Shown here piece by piece: positions 1-5,899 of a stretch of 30,590 nucleotides of DNA (position 1 is its first letter; each line of letters opens with the position of its first letter). The translations under genes were made by a program, and so were the position numbers. The notes under the pieces are model-generated. The model was not told where the DNA came from. It saw nothing but the letters and a program-made list of their open reading frames with translations, and made no database searches. Source of the stretch: DATKYK01 sp034430255 (lineage in GTDB: Bacteria; Chloroflexota; Dehalococcoidia; E44-bin15); the NCBI GenBank assembly GCA_034430255.1, contig DAOUEU010000100.1, positions 1-30,590 of the forward strand. The letters are read 5' to 3'.

Positions 1-381
1 CTCACCAATTGTTGGTATCTCGATGTTGGTCTCAAAGCTATCCACCTGCCGGCCAAAGGCGTTGCGCTTCACACCTATGTCCATGGCCCCGAGGGTTTCC
101 GAATTTATGCCCGAAACCTGCCTAGCCAGGAGGACCATGCCAGCGCACGTGCCCATTATAGGGAAGCCGTCAAGTGCTAGCTCTCTTATTGGCGCCATCA
201 AATCGTATTCCTTCATTAATCGGGCTATGGTGGTACTCTCCCCACCGGGTATGATTAGCCCATCCAGGCTCCTTAGTTCTTGAGGTAAACGAATGGGGAC
301 AGCCTCCACTTTAAGGTGTCGTAAGAGGTTAATATGTTCCGCAAAGGCACCCTGCAGCGCCAGGACGCCGACCTTTTTCAT
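1..381 (-). CDS. pdxT: Pyridoxal 5'-phosphate synthase glutaminase subunit PdxT (3' part outside window)
   Basis: PdxT releases ammonia from glutamine and channels it to PdxS for cytoplasmic PLP synthesis. The reading frame starts at an ATG (381-379) and runs off the window edge, so only the first 127 residues are visible. They begin MKKVGVLALQGAFAEH, a typical class I amidotransferase start of this family. The oxyanion region PGGEST is at 45-50 and the nucleophile Cys79 lies in GTCAGM. The His/Glu partners of the triad would lie beyond base 1. The start is one base after the pdxS stop, so the two are co-transcribed and probably translationally coupled. The truncation is caused only by the window edge. 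Confidence 0.95.
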   Translation of the reverse strand, partial: MKKVGVLALQGAFAEHINLLRHLKVEAVPIRLPQELRSLDGLIIPGGESTTIARLMKEYDLMAPIRELALDGFPIMGTCAGMVLLARQVSGINSETLGAMDIGVKRNAFGRQVDSFETNIEIPTIGE

Positions 382-382
382 A

Positions 383-1264
383 CTACCACCCTCTGGGAGC
401 TAGAAGCTCATCCGTGGGAATGGCCTTGATGTCTAGACCAGGCATGGCTGCTCCAAGGCCTTTGGAGACATCGGCGATGACCTGCGGATCGCGATAATGG
501 GTAGTGGTTTTGACGATGGCTCTGGCTGTTGCCTCTGGGTCGCTGGACTTGAAGATCCCCGAACCTACAAAGACCCCTTCAGCGCCCAGTTGCATCATCA
601 ATGCTGCGTCTGCTGGGGTAGCAACCCCACCCGCGGCATAATTTACTACAGGCAATCTCCCTGTCTTGTGTATATCCATCACCAATTCAAGAGGAGCGCC
701 CAGTTCTTTAGCCTCAGCCACTATTTCATCGGTGGTCATGCTTCCTATCTTACGGATCTCGTCCATGACCGCCCTCATGTGTCTCACCGCCTCTACGATA
801 TTCCCCGTGCCTGCCTCTCCTTTGGTCCTGATCATCGCCGCCCCCTCACCGATCCTCCGTAGTGCCTCGCCCAGATCGCGACAACCACAGACGAATGGAA
901 CCTTAAAGTCATGCTTCCAAATATGATGGCTTTCATCGGCAGGGGTGAGCACCTCGGACTCATCTATGAAGTCCACCCCGAGGGCCTGCAGAACTTGAGC
1001 TTCCACGAAGTGCCCGATACGGCATTTGGCCATCACTGGGATTGAGACCGTCTCCATAATCGCTAAGATCACATTGGGGTCTGCCATGCGGGCGACCCCT
1101 CCAGCAGCGCGAATATCTGCGGGGACACGCTCCAGCGCCATTACGGCGCAGGCCCCTGCCTCCTCAGCGATCCTGGCTTGCTCCGGGGTGACTACGTCCA
1201 TGATCACGCCGCCCTTTAGCATCTGGGCAAGCCCCGCCTTTACCGTCCATGTCCCCTTATCCAT
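383..1264 (-). CDS. pdxS: Pyridoxal 5'-phosphate synthase subunit PdxS
   Basis: PdxS is the TIM-barrel synthase that condenses ribose 5-phosphate, glyceraldehyde 3-phosphate and ammonia from PdxT into PLP. The 293-residue length is normal for the family. Visible active-site residues are Asp23 (KGGVIMDV), Lys80 (PVMAKCRIGH) and Lys148 (RTKGEAGTGN), matching the two Schiff-base lysines of the B. subtilis enzyme. The ATG start has a GGAGGG ribosome-binding site 5 bases upstream, and a good sigma70-type promoter lies at 1294-1322. It is the first gene of a pdxST operon. PLP made here is the cofactor of the class V aminotransferase further along the window. Confidence 0.97.
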   Translation of the reverse strand: MDKGTWTVKAGLAQMLKGGVIMDVVTPEQARIAEEAGACAVMALERVPADIRAAGGVARMADPNVILAIMETVSIPVMAKCRIGHFVEAQVLQALGVDFIDESEVLTPADESHHIWKHDFKVPFVCGCRDLGEALRRIGEGAAMIRTKGEAGTGNIVEAVRHMRAVMDEIRKIGSMTTDEIVAEAKELGAPLELVMDIHKTGRLPVVNYAAGGVATPADAALMMQLGAEGVFVGSGIFKSSDPEATARAIVKTTTHYRDPQVIADVSKGLGAAMPGLDIKAIPTDELLAPRGW

Positions 1265-1293
1265 GCCGCCCTCCAGTAGTTATTCGCATAAAT

Positions 1294-1322
1294 ATTCTAC
1301 TCTCACTCTTTATATTTAGCAA
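1294..1322 (-). promoter_or_regulatory. Sigma70-type promoter for pdxST
   Basis: On the minus strand there is a -35 element TTGCTA (4/6 match), a 17-base spacer and a -10 element TAGAAT (5/6). The -10 lies about 30 bases before the pdxS ATG. It is back-to-back with the plus-strand promoter at 1342-1370, with 19 bases between the two -35 boxes. The call rests on hexamer match and spacing only. Confidence 0.5.
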
Positions 1323-1341
1323 GCTATTAGAGAGAGGCCCA

Positions 1342-1370
1342 TTGACAAGGGCCAACGACCAGAGTAGAAT
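1342..1370 (+). promoter_or_regulatory. Sigma70-type promoter for the channel operon
   Basis: There is a perfect -35 TTGACA (1342-1347), a 17-base spacer and -10 TAGAAT (1365-1370, 5/6). The predicted start of transcription is near 1377, giving a leader of about 28 bases before the ATG at 1405. This is one of the best consensus promoters in the window. Confidence 0.65.
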
Positions 1371-1404
1371 TCCGCCGAAATCATAGAGAGCGGGGTGTTC
1401 AGGA

Positions 1405-1977
1405 ATGGGAGAAGAAAAGCCTTTCGAGTCGGTTTCCAGGATTCGGCCCGGGGATGAGGTGCTCAGGAGGAGGAGGGAGCCAAGGAGAGGGTTGAGGATT
1501 GCGCCCAATGTCCCCGGGGTCGTTAGATTCCTCAGGGTCATAGTAACCCAGACCCCTTTTCTGCCCATGTTCACGCTGCTCACTGTCATGTGGCTGCTTT
1601 TCTCCGCCGGCTTTTACTTTGCCGAGCATAATGCCAATCCCGAACATGTATACTCCTATGGGCAGGCTTTATGGTGGAGCCTGGCGGCGGTGGAGACGAT
1701 GGGGACGCCCTTTAAGCCGTTGACTTCGGCGGGCCATATAATCGGCGGGGTGTGGGCCATCCTCGGGACCATGCTCTTTTGGGGGACGATAATCGCCAGT
1801 ATCACTGTCTACTTCGCCCGCCGCAGGGAGGGTACGGTGAAACAGATCATCTCCACCGTGGAGTATAACCTGGAGCGGTTGGATGACCTGTCACTGGAGG
1901 AGTTGGATGTTCTCAAGGAGACCACCGATAGGCTTATCGATGTCAGGATCGAGCGGCGTAAAGAGGAGGGAAAATAA
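1405..1977 (+). CDS. Two-TM pore-loop ion channel-like protein with a non-canonical filter
   Basis: The 190-residue protein has the layout of a simple Ion_trans_2 (KcsA-like) subunit. A basic N-terminus (1-45) is followed by TM1 (about 52-73), a pore helix with ALWWS (88-92), a filter region, TM2 (about 111-137) and a charged C-terminal helix (138-190). The pore helix matches KcsA, but the filter position reads TMGTP (98-102) where potassium channels have TVGYG. The first Gly is kept, the Tyr is Thr, the second Gly is Pro, and Phe follows instead of Asp. It may therefore be a channel of altered selectivity, or no longer conduct at all. No RCK domain is fused to it. Two separate TrkA-type proteins and a stress protein follow in the same direction. 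The ATG start fits, although the Shine-Dalgarno is weak. Confidence 0.75.
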   Translation: MGEEKPFESVSRIRPGDEVLRRRREPRRGLRIAPNVPGVVRFLRVIVTQTPFLPMFTLLTVMWLLFSAGFYFAEHNANPEHVYSYGQALWWSLAAVETMGTPFKPLTSAGHIIGGVWAILGTMLFWGTIIASITVYFARRREGTVKQIISTVEYNLERLDDLSLEELDVLKETTDRLIDVRIERRKEEGK

Positions 1978-1998
1978 TCAAATGAGATATAATATATG

Positions 1999-2027
1999 TT
2001 GCGTAATCTCGAAATAGCGATTATAAT
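1999..2027 (+). promoter_or_regulatory. Possible internal promoter before the universal stress gene
   Basis: A perfect -10 TATAAT (2022-2027) lies 17 bases after TTGCGT (1999-2004, only TTG matching). It sits in the 88-base gap between the channel and the stress protein. It could give the stress/TrkA/pheA genes expression independent of the channel. The weak -35 keeps confidence low. Confidence 0.35.
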
Positions 2028-2065
2028 AAGCCCTTTGGGTAATGGTATAGAGGGGTGAGAGCGCG

Positions 2066-2500
2066 ATGTTTACCAAGTTTCTAGTGCCGGTAACCGGGAA
2101 GAAGGCGGATGACGATATAGTCAGGACAGCCTGCGTCCTCGCCCGAAGGAGCAAAGGGAAGGTCTACGTAGTCCACGTGATTCAGGTGAGTCGCGCCCTT
2201 CCTTTAGACGCGGAGGTTCAGCCGGAGACCCAGAGCGGGGAGAGCGTGCTTGCCAATGTCGAAAAGATCGCTGAGGTGATGGATTGTCAGGTGGAAACGG
2301 AGATACTTCAGGCGCGGGAGACCGGTCCTGCCATAGTGGATGAGGCGGTGGAGAGGGGGGTGGACATGATCATCATGGGCCTGGAATACAAGAAGCCCTT
2401 CGGTGAGTTCGACATGGGGGACACCGTTCCCTATATTCTGCGGAATGCCCCGTGCCGGGTGTTGCTCTGGAGAGGACCAATGGAGGAGGCTGAAGAGTGA
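2066..2500 (+). CDS. Universal stress protein (UspA-like), degenerate nucleotide loop
   Basis: A single Usp domain fills the 144 residues. It has a beta1 strand with FLVPVTG, central VYVVHVIQV, VDMIIMGLEY and a terminal APCRVLLWR strand. Usp proteins that bind ATP carry G-2x-G-9x-G-S/T. Here the aligned stretch starts at the Gly of IMGLEY and reads G-2x-Y-9x-G-D, so the second Gly and the Ser/Thr are both lost. ATP binding is therefore doubtful. Usp domains often occur with cation transporters, and the context fits: a channel-like gene lies upstream and the next gene overlaps by 4 bases (GTGA). The ATG at 2066 follows a purine-rich GAGGGGTGAGAG site. It may act as a sensor or adaptor for the channel or TrkA proteins (inference). 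Confidence 0.85.
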   Translation: MFTKFLVPVTGKKADDDIVRTACVLARRSKGKVYVVHVIQVSRALPLDAEVQPETQSGESVLANVEKIAEVMDCQVETEILQARETGPAIVDEAVERGVDMIIMGLEYKKPFGEFDMGDTVPYILRNAPCRVLLWRGPMEEAEE

Positions 2501-2895
2501 ATGTGGTAATCATGGGGTGCGGCAGGGTCGGTGCCCAGCTAGCTGCACTGCTGGATGAAGGTGGACATAAGGTTACCATCTTGGATACCGATACATACAG
2601 CTTTAGACGGCTTCCTTCATCCTTTAAGGGCACACCATTGGTGGGCGATGGTACCGATGATGAATCGCTGAAGAAGGCGGGGATCGAGGAGGCCGATGCC
2701 TTCGTTGCTGTGACCCAGGGAGATAATCGCAATGTGATGGCTGCTCAGATAGCAAAAGACGTTTTTAATGTACCCAAAGTAGTTTGTCGCATCTATGATC
2801 CCCTCCGTGAAGAGCTCTATCATTCCCTGGGGCTGGAGACCATCAGCCCTACCAAGATAGGGGCGCAACTTCTGCGGGATAAAGTCGTAGGCTAG
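2497..2895 (+). CDS. TrkA-N (KTN) domain protein, NAD-binding domain only
   Basis: This 132-residue protein is one Rossmann-type KTN domain with no RCK-C domain. The dinucleotide motif GCGRVG is at 7-12 and the acidic residue ending beta2 is Asp30 (TILDTD). GDGTDDESL and AVTQGDNRNVMAAQIA follow the usual TrkA pattern. The start is GTG at 2497, chosen because it overlaps the upstream TGA (GTGA) and places the glycine motif at the very N-terminus. In Trk/Ktr systems these domains form rings that bind NAD(H) or ATP and gate a cation channel or transporter. No trkH/ktrB gene is visible in the window. The obvious candidate partners are the channel at 1405 and the two-domain TrkA protein that starts 9 bases downstream. 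Confidence 0.9.
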   Translation: MNVVIMGCGRVGAQLAALLDEGGHKVTILDTDTYSFRRLPSSFKGTPLVGDGTDDESLKKAGIEEADAFVAVTQGDNRNVMAAQIAKDVFNVPKVVCRIYDPLREELYHSLGLETISPTKIGAQLLRDKVVG

Positions 2896-2904
2896 GGGGC
2901 TTCG

Positions 2905-3561
2905 ATGTATTTTATTATAGTCGGTGGCGGTAAGGTAGGATATTACCTCTCCCAGGCCCTTTTGAGCGAGGGGCATGAGGTATTGATTCTGGAGAAGGAT
3001 CCTGCGAAGTGTGGTGCAATCTGCGAGCAACTGGGGAGCGTAGCGGTGCGCGGCGATGGATGCGAGGCGCGGACCCTAGCCGATGCGGGTACGGAGCGGG
3101 CGGATATGCTCATAGCGGTTACCGATGAGGATGAGGATAATCTGGTCGCCTGCCAGGTGGCAAAGTACAAGTTCAAGGTGCCACGTACCATAGCGCGCAT
3201 CAACAACCCAAAGAATGAAGCGCTATTTAAGAAGCTGGGCGTAGATGTCACTATAAGCAGCACCAATATCATCCTGGAGCATATCGAGGAGGAGGTGCCC
3301 ACACATCCCCTGGTCCACCTACTCACCTTAAAGGGGGGAGATCTGGAGGTCGTCGAGGTAAAGGTCTCCTCAAGTTCCTCGGTGGTAGGAAAGAGGATGA
3401 GCGAGATCGACATCCCTCCCGATAGCGTGATCTGTCTCATAACCGGGAGGTCGGGTGCCCATGTGCCGACTGGCGATACCATTTTGGAGGCAGATGCTCA
3501 GATAATTGCGGTAACTAAGCCTGAGTCGGAGGGGGCACTGAGGGTAGCGCTCACAGGATAA
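2905..3561 (+). CDS. TrkA family regulator (TrkA-N plus TrkA-C)
   Basis: The 218 residues carry an N-terminal KTN Rossmann domain (1 to about 130) with GGGKVG at 7-12 and Glu30 after beta2 (LILEKD). A C-terminal RCK-C/TrkA-C domain (about 140-215) includes VVGKRMSEIDIP and ends in a typical beta-rich stretch (ADAQIIAVTK). Full E. coli TrkA has two such N+C units, so this is a half-size, KtrA-like form. It would bind NAD(H) or ATP in the cytoplasm and gate a cation channel. It lies 9 bases after the single-domain KTN gene, and only 2 bases separate its stop from pheA. The adjacent pair suggests a mixed ring (inference). The ATG start is supported by the position of the glycine motif. Confidence 0.92.
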   Translation: MYFIIVGGGKVGYYLSQALLSEGHEVLILEKDPAKCGAICEQLGSVAVRGDGCEARTLADAGTERADMLIAVTDEDEDNLVACQVAKYKFKVPRTIARINNPKNEALFKKLGVDVTISSTNIILEHIEEEVPTHPLVHLLTLKGGDLEVVEVKVSSSSSVVGKRMSEIDIPPDSVICLITGRSGAHVPTGDTILEADAQIIAVTKPESEGALRVALTG

Positions 3562-3563
3562 GT

Positions 3564-4394
3564 ATGGCAAAGAGGATTGCATATCTTGGTCCGCCGGGGA
3601 CCTTCACCGAGGAGGCGGCGCTCCTTCATGATAAGACCGCCCAGCTAATCCCCTTCCCCAGCATCCCTGCGGTGGCGGTTGCGGTCGCTTCGGGGATGGC
3701 GGAGGAGGGAGTAGTGGCCATAGAGAACAGCATCGAGGGTTCGGTTACCGATACACTTGACCTGTTAATCCACGAGTCGGGTGTGCTCATTAGAAAGGAG
3801 CTGGTGCTGCCTATTGAGCACCACCTCCTGGTCAAACCGGGGACCCAGGCGAGTGAGGTAAAGGTGCTCTTCTCCCATCCTCAGGCACTGGGGCAGTGCC
3901 GCCAGGTCATTGAGCGCTGCTTTCCCAAGGTTGAGGTGGTGGCAGCCCTCTCCACCGCAGGCGCAGTGGAGGATATGATGGCCTCGACTTACCCTGCTGC
4001 TGCCATCGGCAACAGGCGAGCGGCCGAGCTTTATGGCGCAGAGGTCCTGGCCACTGGGATTCAGGATCGGGAGTCCAATGTTACCCGCTTTGTGGTCCTG
4101 GCCCCTACAGATCACCCGCCAACTGGCTTTGACAAGACATCGCTCTGTTTCTCCTTCGCCGATGATAGTCCGGGGGTGCTCTGTGAGGTGCTACAAAAGT
4201 TCGCCCAGCGAAGTATCAACCTGACAAAGGTGGAATCCCGTCCCTCCAAGGAGAGCCTGGGAAGGTATATCTTCCTTATTGACCTGGAGGGACACCACGA
4301 TGACCCTACCGTGAGCGAGGCGCTTGAGCAGGTGCGGCAGGAAACCTCCCTCTTCAAGCTATTTGGCTCCTACCCGAGATACGGGGTAAAGTAA
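3564..4394 (+). CDS. pheA: Prephenate dehydratase
   Basis: The enzyme converts prephenate to phenylpyruvate in phenylalanine synthesis. The 276-residue form has a PDT domain (4 to about 180) starting AYLGPPGTFTEEAA. ENSIEGSV is at 54-61, and the catalytic T174-R175-F176 lies in ESNVTRFVVLA. A C-terminal ACT domain (about 192-270) has GVLCEVL (normally GALCEVL) and the Phe-binding ESRP motif at 224-227, so feedback inhibition by phenylalanine is expected. There is no fused chorismate mutase. A separate aroH-type mutase lies at 24572-24955. The start is 2 bases after a TrkA gene, making pheA the last gene of the channel/TrkA operon. A strong hairpin follows the stop codon. Confidence 0.97.
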   Translation: MAKRIAYLGPPGTFTEEAALLHDKTAQLIPFPSIPAVAVAVASGMAEEGVVAIENSIEGSVTDTLDLLIHESGVLIRKELVLPIEHHLLVKPGTQASEVKVLFSHPQALGQCRQVIERCFPKVEVVAALSTAGAVEDMMASTYPAAAIGNRRAAELYGAEVLATGIQDRESNVTRFVVLAPTDHPPTGFDKTSLCFSFADDSPGVLCEVLQKFAQRSINLTKVESRPSKESLGRYIFLIDLEGHHDDPTVSEALEQVRQETSLFKLFGSYPRYGVK

Positions 4395-4417
4395 ACGGGG
4401 AGGCAATACCTCCCCGT
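4395..4417. terminator. Hairpin terminator between convergent operons
   Basis: A perfect 9-bp stem, ACGGGGAGG (4395-4403) with CCTCCCCGT (4409-4417), has a 5-base loop. It begins directly after the pheA stop codon. It lies between convergent genes, with moderately T-rich sequence on both sides (TTACTTTA on the minus strand, ATTATTT on the plus strand). It probably ends transcription from both directions. Confidence 0.75.
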
Positions 4418-4444
4418 AATATTATTTCGCCTTAAACAATTAAG

Positions 4445-4726
4445 TTATTCTTCGCTTTCCTCTCTCAACCTCTCCTCGATGTCGTCGCGGGTCCTGCGGG
4501 CTGTCTCGCTTCCCTCCTCGATAGTCCGCCTGATTAGCTCCTTCACTTTGCTTGAGACCTCATCCTTGATATAACTGGCAAGGTCACTCGCCCTGCTACC
4601 GACGCCCAAACCCTGCCGCCCTCGCTGGCCCGTCCGCTCTACAAGCCAGAAAGTGATTGCCGCGCCGATGACCCCTCCAATGAGGAGGCCGGTTAGAAAG
4701 CCGTGCCCCTTATTTTCCTCAGTCAC
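4445..4726 (-). CDS. YtxH-like small membrane protein
   Basis: A 93-residue protein has a glycine-rich hydrophobic segment (about 9-28, FLTGLLIGGVIGAAITFW) followed by a long charged amphipathic helix. This is the layout of YtxH/gas-vesicle-protein-like stress-linked small proteins. The start is GTG at 4726, preceded by a clear AGGAGG site and overlapping the end of the upstream DUF948-like gene by 8 bases, so the two are translationally coupled. Its molecular role is unknown. The coiled C-terminal part suggests interaction with a partner at the membrane, most likely the co-encoded protein. The ATG/GTG choice is well supported, but the family assignment is by layout and composition. Confidence 0.7.
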   Translation of the reverse strand: MTEENKGHGFLTGLLIGGVIGAAITFWLVERTGQRGRQGLGVGSRASDLASYIKDEVSSKVKELIRRTIEEGSETARRTRDDIEERLREESEE

Positions 4727-5000
4727 CTTTCCTCCTCTCCTTTCTCCTATCAGAGAAGAATTCCAGGACCTTAGCGACGCCTTGCGCCACGCTGGCGATG
4801 CTGGCCAGCGGCTTTACCAGGTCCTGGGAAACTGCGGAGGTGATGTTCCGGATATTCCCTGCTATCGTTCTCCCCGAATTGAGGATGGCAAGAACCCTGC
4901 GGAGGATCAGAAAGGCGATAACGGTTAAGAATACCGTGGCCCCAATACCCAGTACGGCAAAGATGATTATAAAGAGGTCACGTAATTCTGCCAGAGACAT
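4719..5000 (-). CDS. DUF948-like membrane protein
   Basis: A 93-residue protein has one N-terminal membrane segment (about 9-36, rich in Ile, Leu, Phe and Val). It is followed by an amphipathic region (AGNIRNITSAVSQDLVKPLASIASVAQG) and a very basic tail. This resembles the DUF948 family, often encoded next to YtxH proteins in Bacillota and Chloroflexota, and the neighbour here is YtxH-like. The ATG start lies 18 bases after a perfect -10 hexamer on the minus strand, which gives the pair its own promoter. Function is unknown, and a structural or stress role at the membrane is inference. Confidence 0.65.
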   Translation of the reverse strand: MSLAELRDLFIIIFAVLGIGATVFLTVIAFLILRRVLAILNSGRTIAGNIRNITSAVSQDLVKPLASIASVAQGVAKVLEFFSDRRKERRKGD

Positions 5001-5017
5001 ACCTCACCCCGAAAATT

Positions 5018-5046
5018 ATTATACTACCATCATAGCACAAAGGCAA
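5018..5046 (-). promoter_or_regulatory. Candidate promoter for the DUF948/YtxH pair
   Basis: On the minus strand, -35 TTGCCT (4/6), a 17-base spacer and a perfect -10 TATAAT lie in the 56-base gap before the ATG at 5000. The -10 ends 17 bases before the start codon, so the leader would be very short. Confidence 0.5.
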
Positions 5047-5056
5047 ATGGAACCTA

Positions 5057-5887
5057 CTATGGGATGGTTATGATGGTGCCGGTGTTATTGAAGAAGAAGG
5101 ATCCCCCGAGCTGCTGGGCGAGGAGCACCGAAGCTGGCAACCCAGTGCAGTGCGACACTCCGACCCGCTGTACCCCAAGCTCCTGGAGGGCTGAAGCGGT
5201 GCTCAGCACCCGCTCCTCAGATGCACCGATGAGGTGAGTGCCGCCGATGACAGTATGGATTTGTTCCACCCCGGTTATCTCCTGGGCGTGGCGGATGGTA
5301 TTTATGGTGCCACGGTGGGCACAGCCCAGGATTACCACCAGCCCATCACTGGTCACGATGATGAGTGCCCGGTCGTCTAAGAGGGGGTCGGGAAGCCATT
5401 CGCCATCTTCTTTAACATATAGATTGGGGTCAATCTCCTCATATTCGGTTGTCATCGGGATTTCGCCAGTGGTCACGATGTCATCGCTGATCCACACCGG
5501 ATCCTTTCTCAAGGTAAAGGTAGCTCCTAAAGCCTCAAGCTCCTCCCTGGGGAAGGGAATCCCGATGTAGCGCTCCCATTCGCCGCCGCGAATGTATTTC
5601 TTGGCCCATATGTCAGGGTGGGCAACAATCTCAACCGCCCCTGTCTTAGCAAGCACCTCCTTGAGCCCACCGGTGTGGTCATAGTGGCCATGGCTCAACA
5701 CGATCTTATCGATCGCTGACAGATCTACCCCTAATATTGGAGCATTATGGGGCACTGAGATGCTGGTACACGTATCGAGGAGTATCTTGAGATCACCTGT
5801 CTCTACCAGCACGCTCAGCCCCCACTCGGCGAGCACTCCGGGGAACCCGGCGGTATTCTCGCTGAGGGTTGTTATGCGGAGTGGCAT
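5057..5887 (-). CDS. Metallo-beta-lactamase-fold hydrolase (MJ0301/RFA-P-synthase-like)
   Basis: A 276-residue protein of the MBL subgroup annotated as 7,8-dihydropterin-6-methyl-4-(beta-D-ribofuranosyl)aminobenzene-5'-phosphate synthase-like. The metal-binding motif SHGHYDH supplies His66, His68, Asp70 and His71. Further likely ligands are His191 (GCAHRGTINT), His218 (GGTHL) and His246 (VSHCTG). The protein ends NNTGTIITIP, as in this subfamily. The ATG is preceded by a textbook AGGAGGTT site with 6-base spacing. It is the last gene of a four-gene minus-strand run, 12 bases after the CCG protein. The real substrate is uncertain because the pterin annotation is often transferred without evidence, and no methanopterin gene is visible in the window. 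Confidence 0.85.
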   Translation of the reverse strand: MPLRITTLSENTAGFPGVLAEWGLSVLVETGDLKILLDTCTSISVPHNAPILGVDLSAIDKIVLSHGHYDHTGGLKEVLAKTGAVEIVAHPDIWAKKYIRGGEWERYIGIPFPREELEALGATFTLRKDPVWISDDIVTTGEIPMTTEYEEIDPNLYVKEDGEWLPDPLLDDRALIIVTSDGLVVILGCAHRGTINTIRHAQEITGVEQIHTVIGGTHLIGASEERVLSTASALQELGVQRVGVSHCTGLPASVLLAQQLGGSFFFNNTGTIITIP

Positions 5888-5899
5888 TATAAACCTCCT

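Noticed and set aside
2617..3030. 137-residue minus-strand open frame spanning the two TrkA genes
   Set aside because: Both plus-strand TrkA frames carry full dinucleotide motifs; this frame has none.
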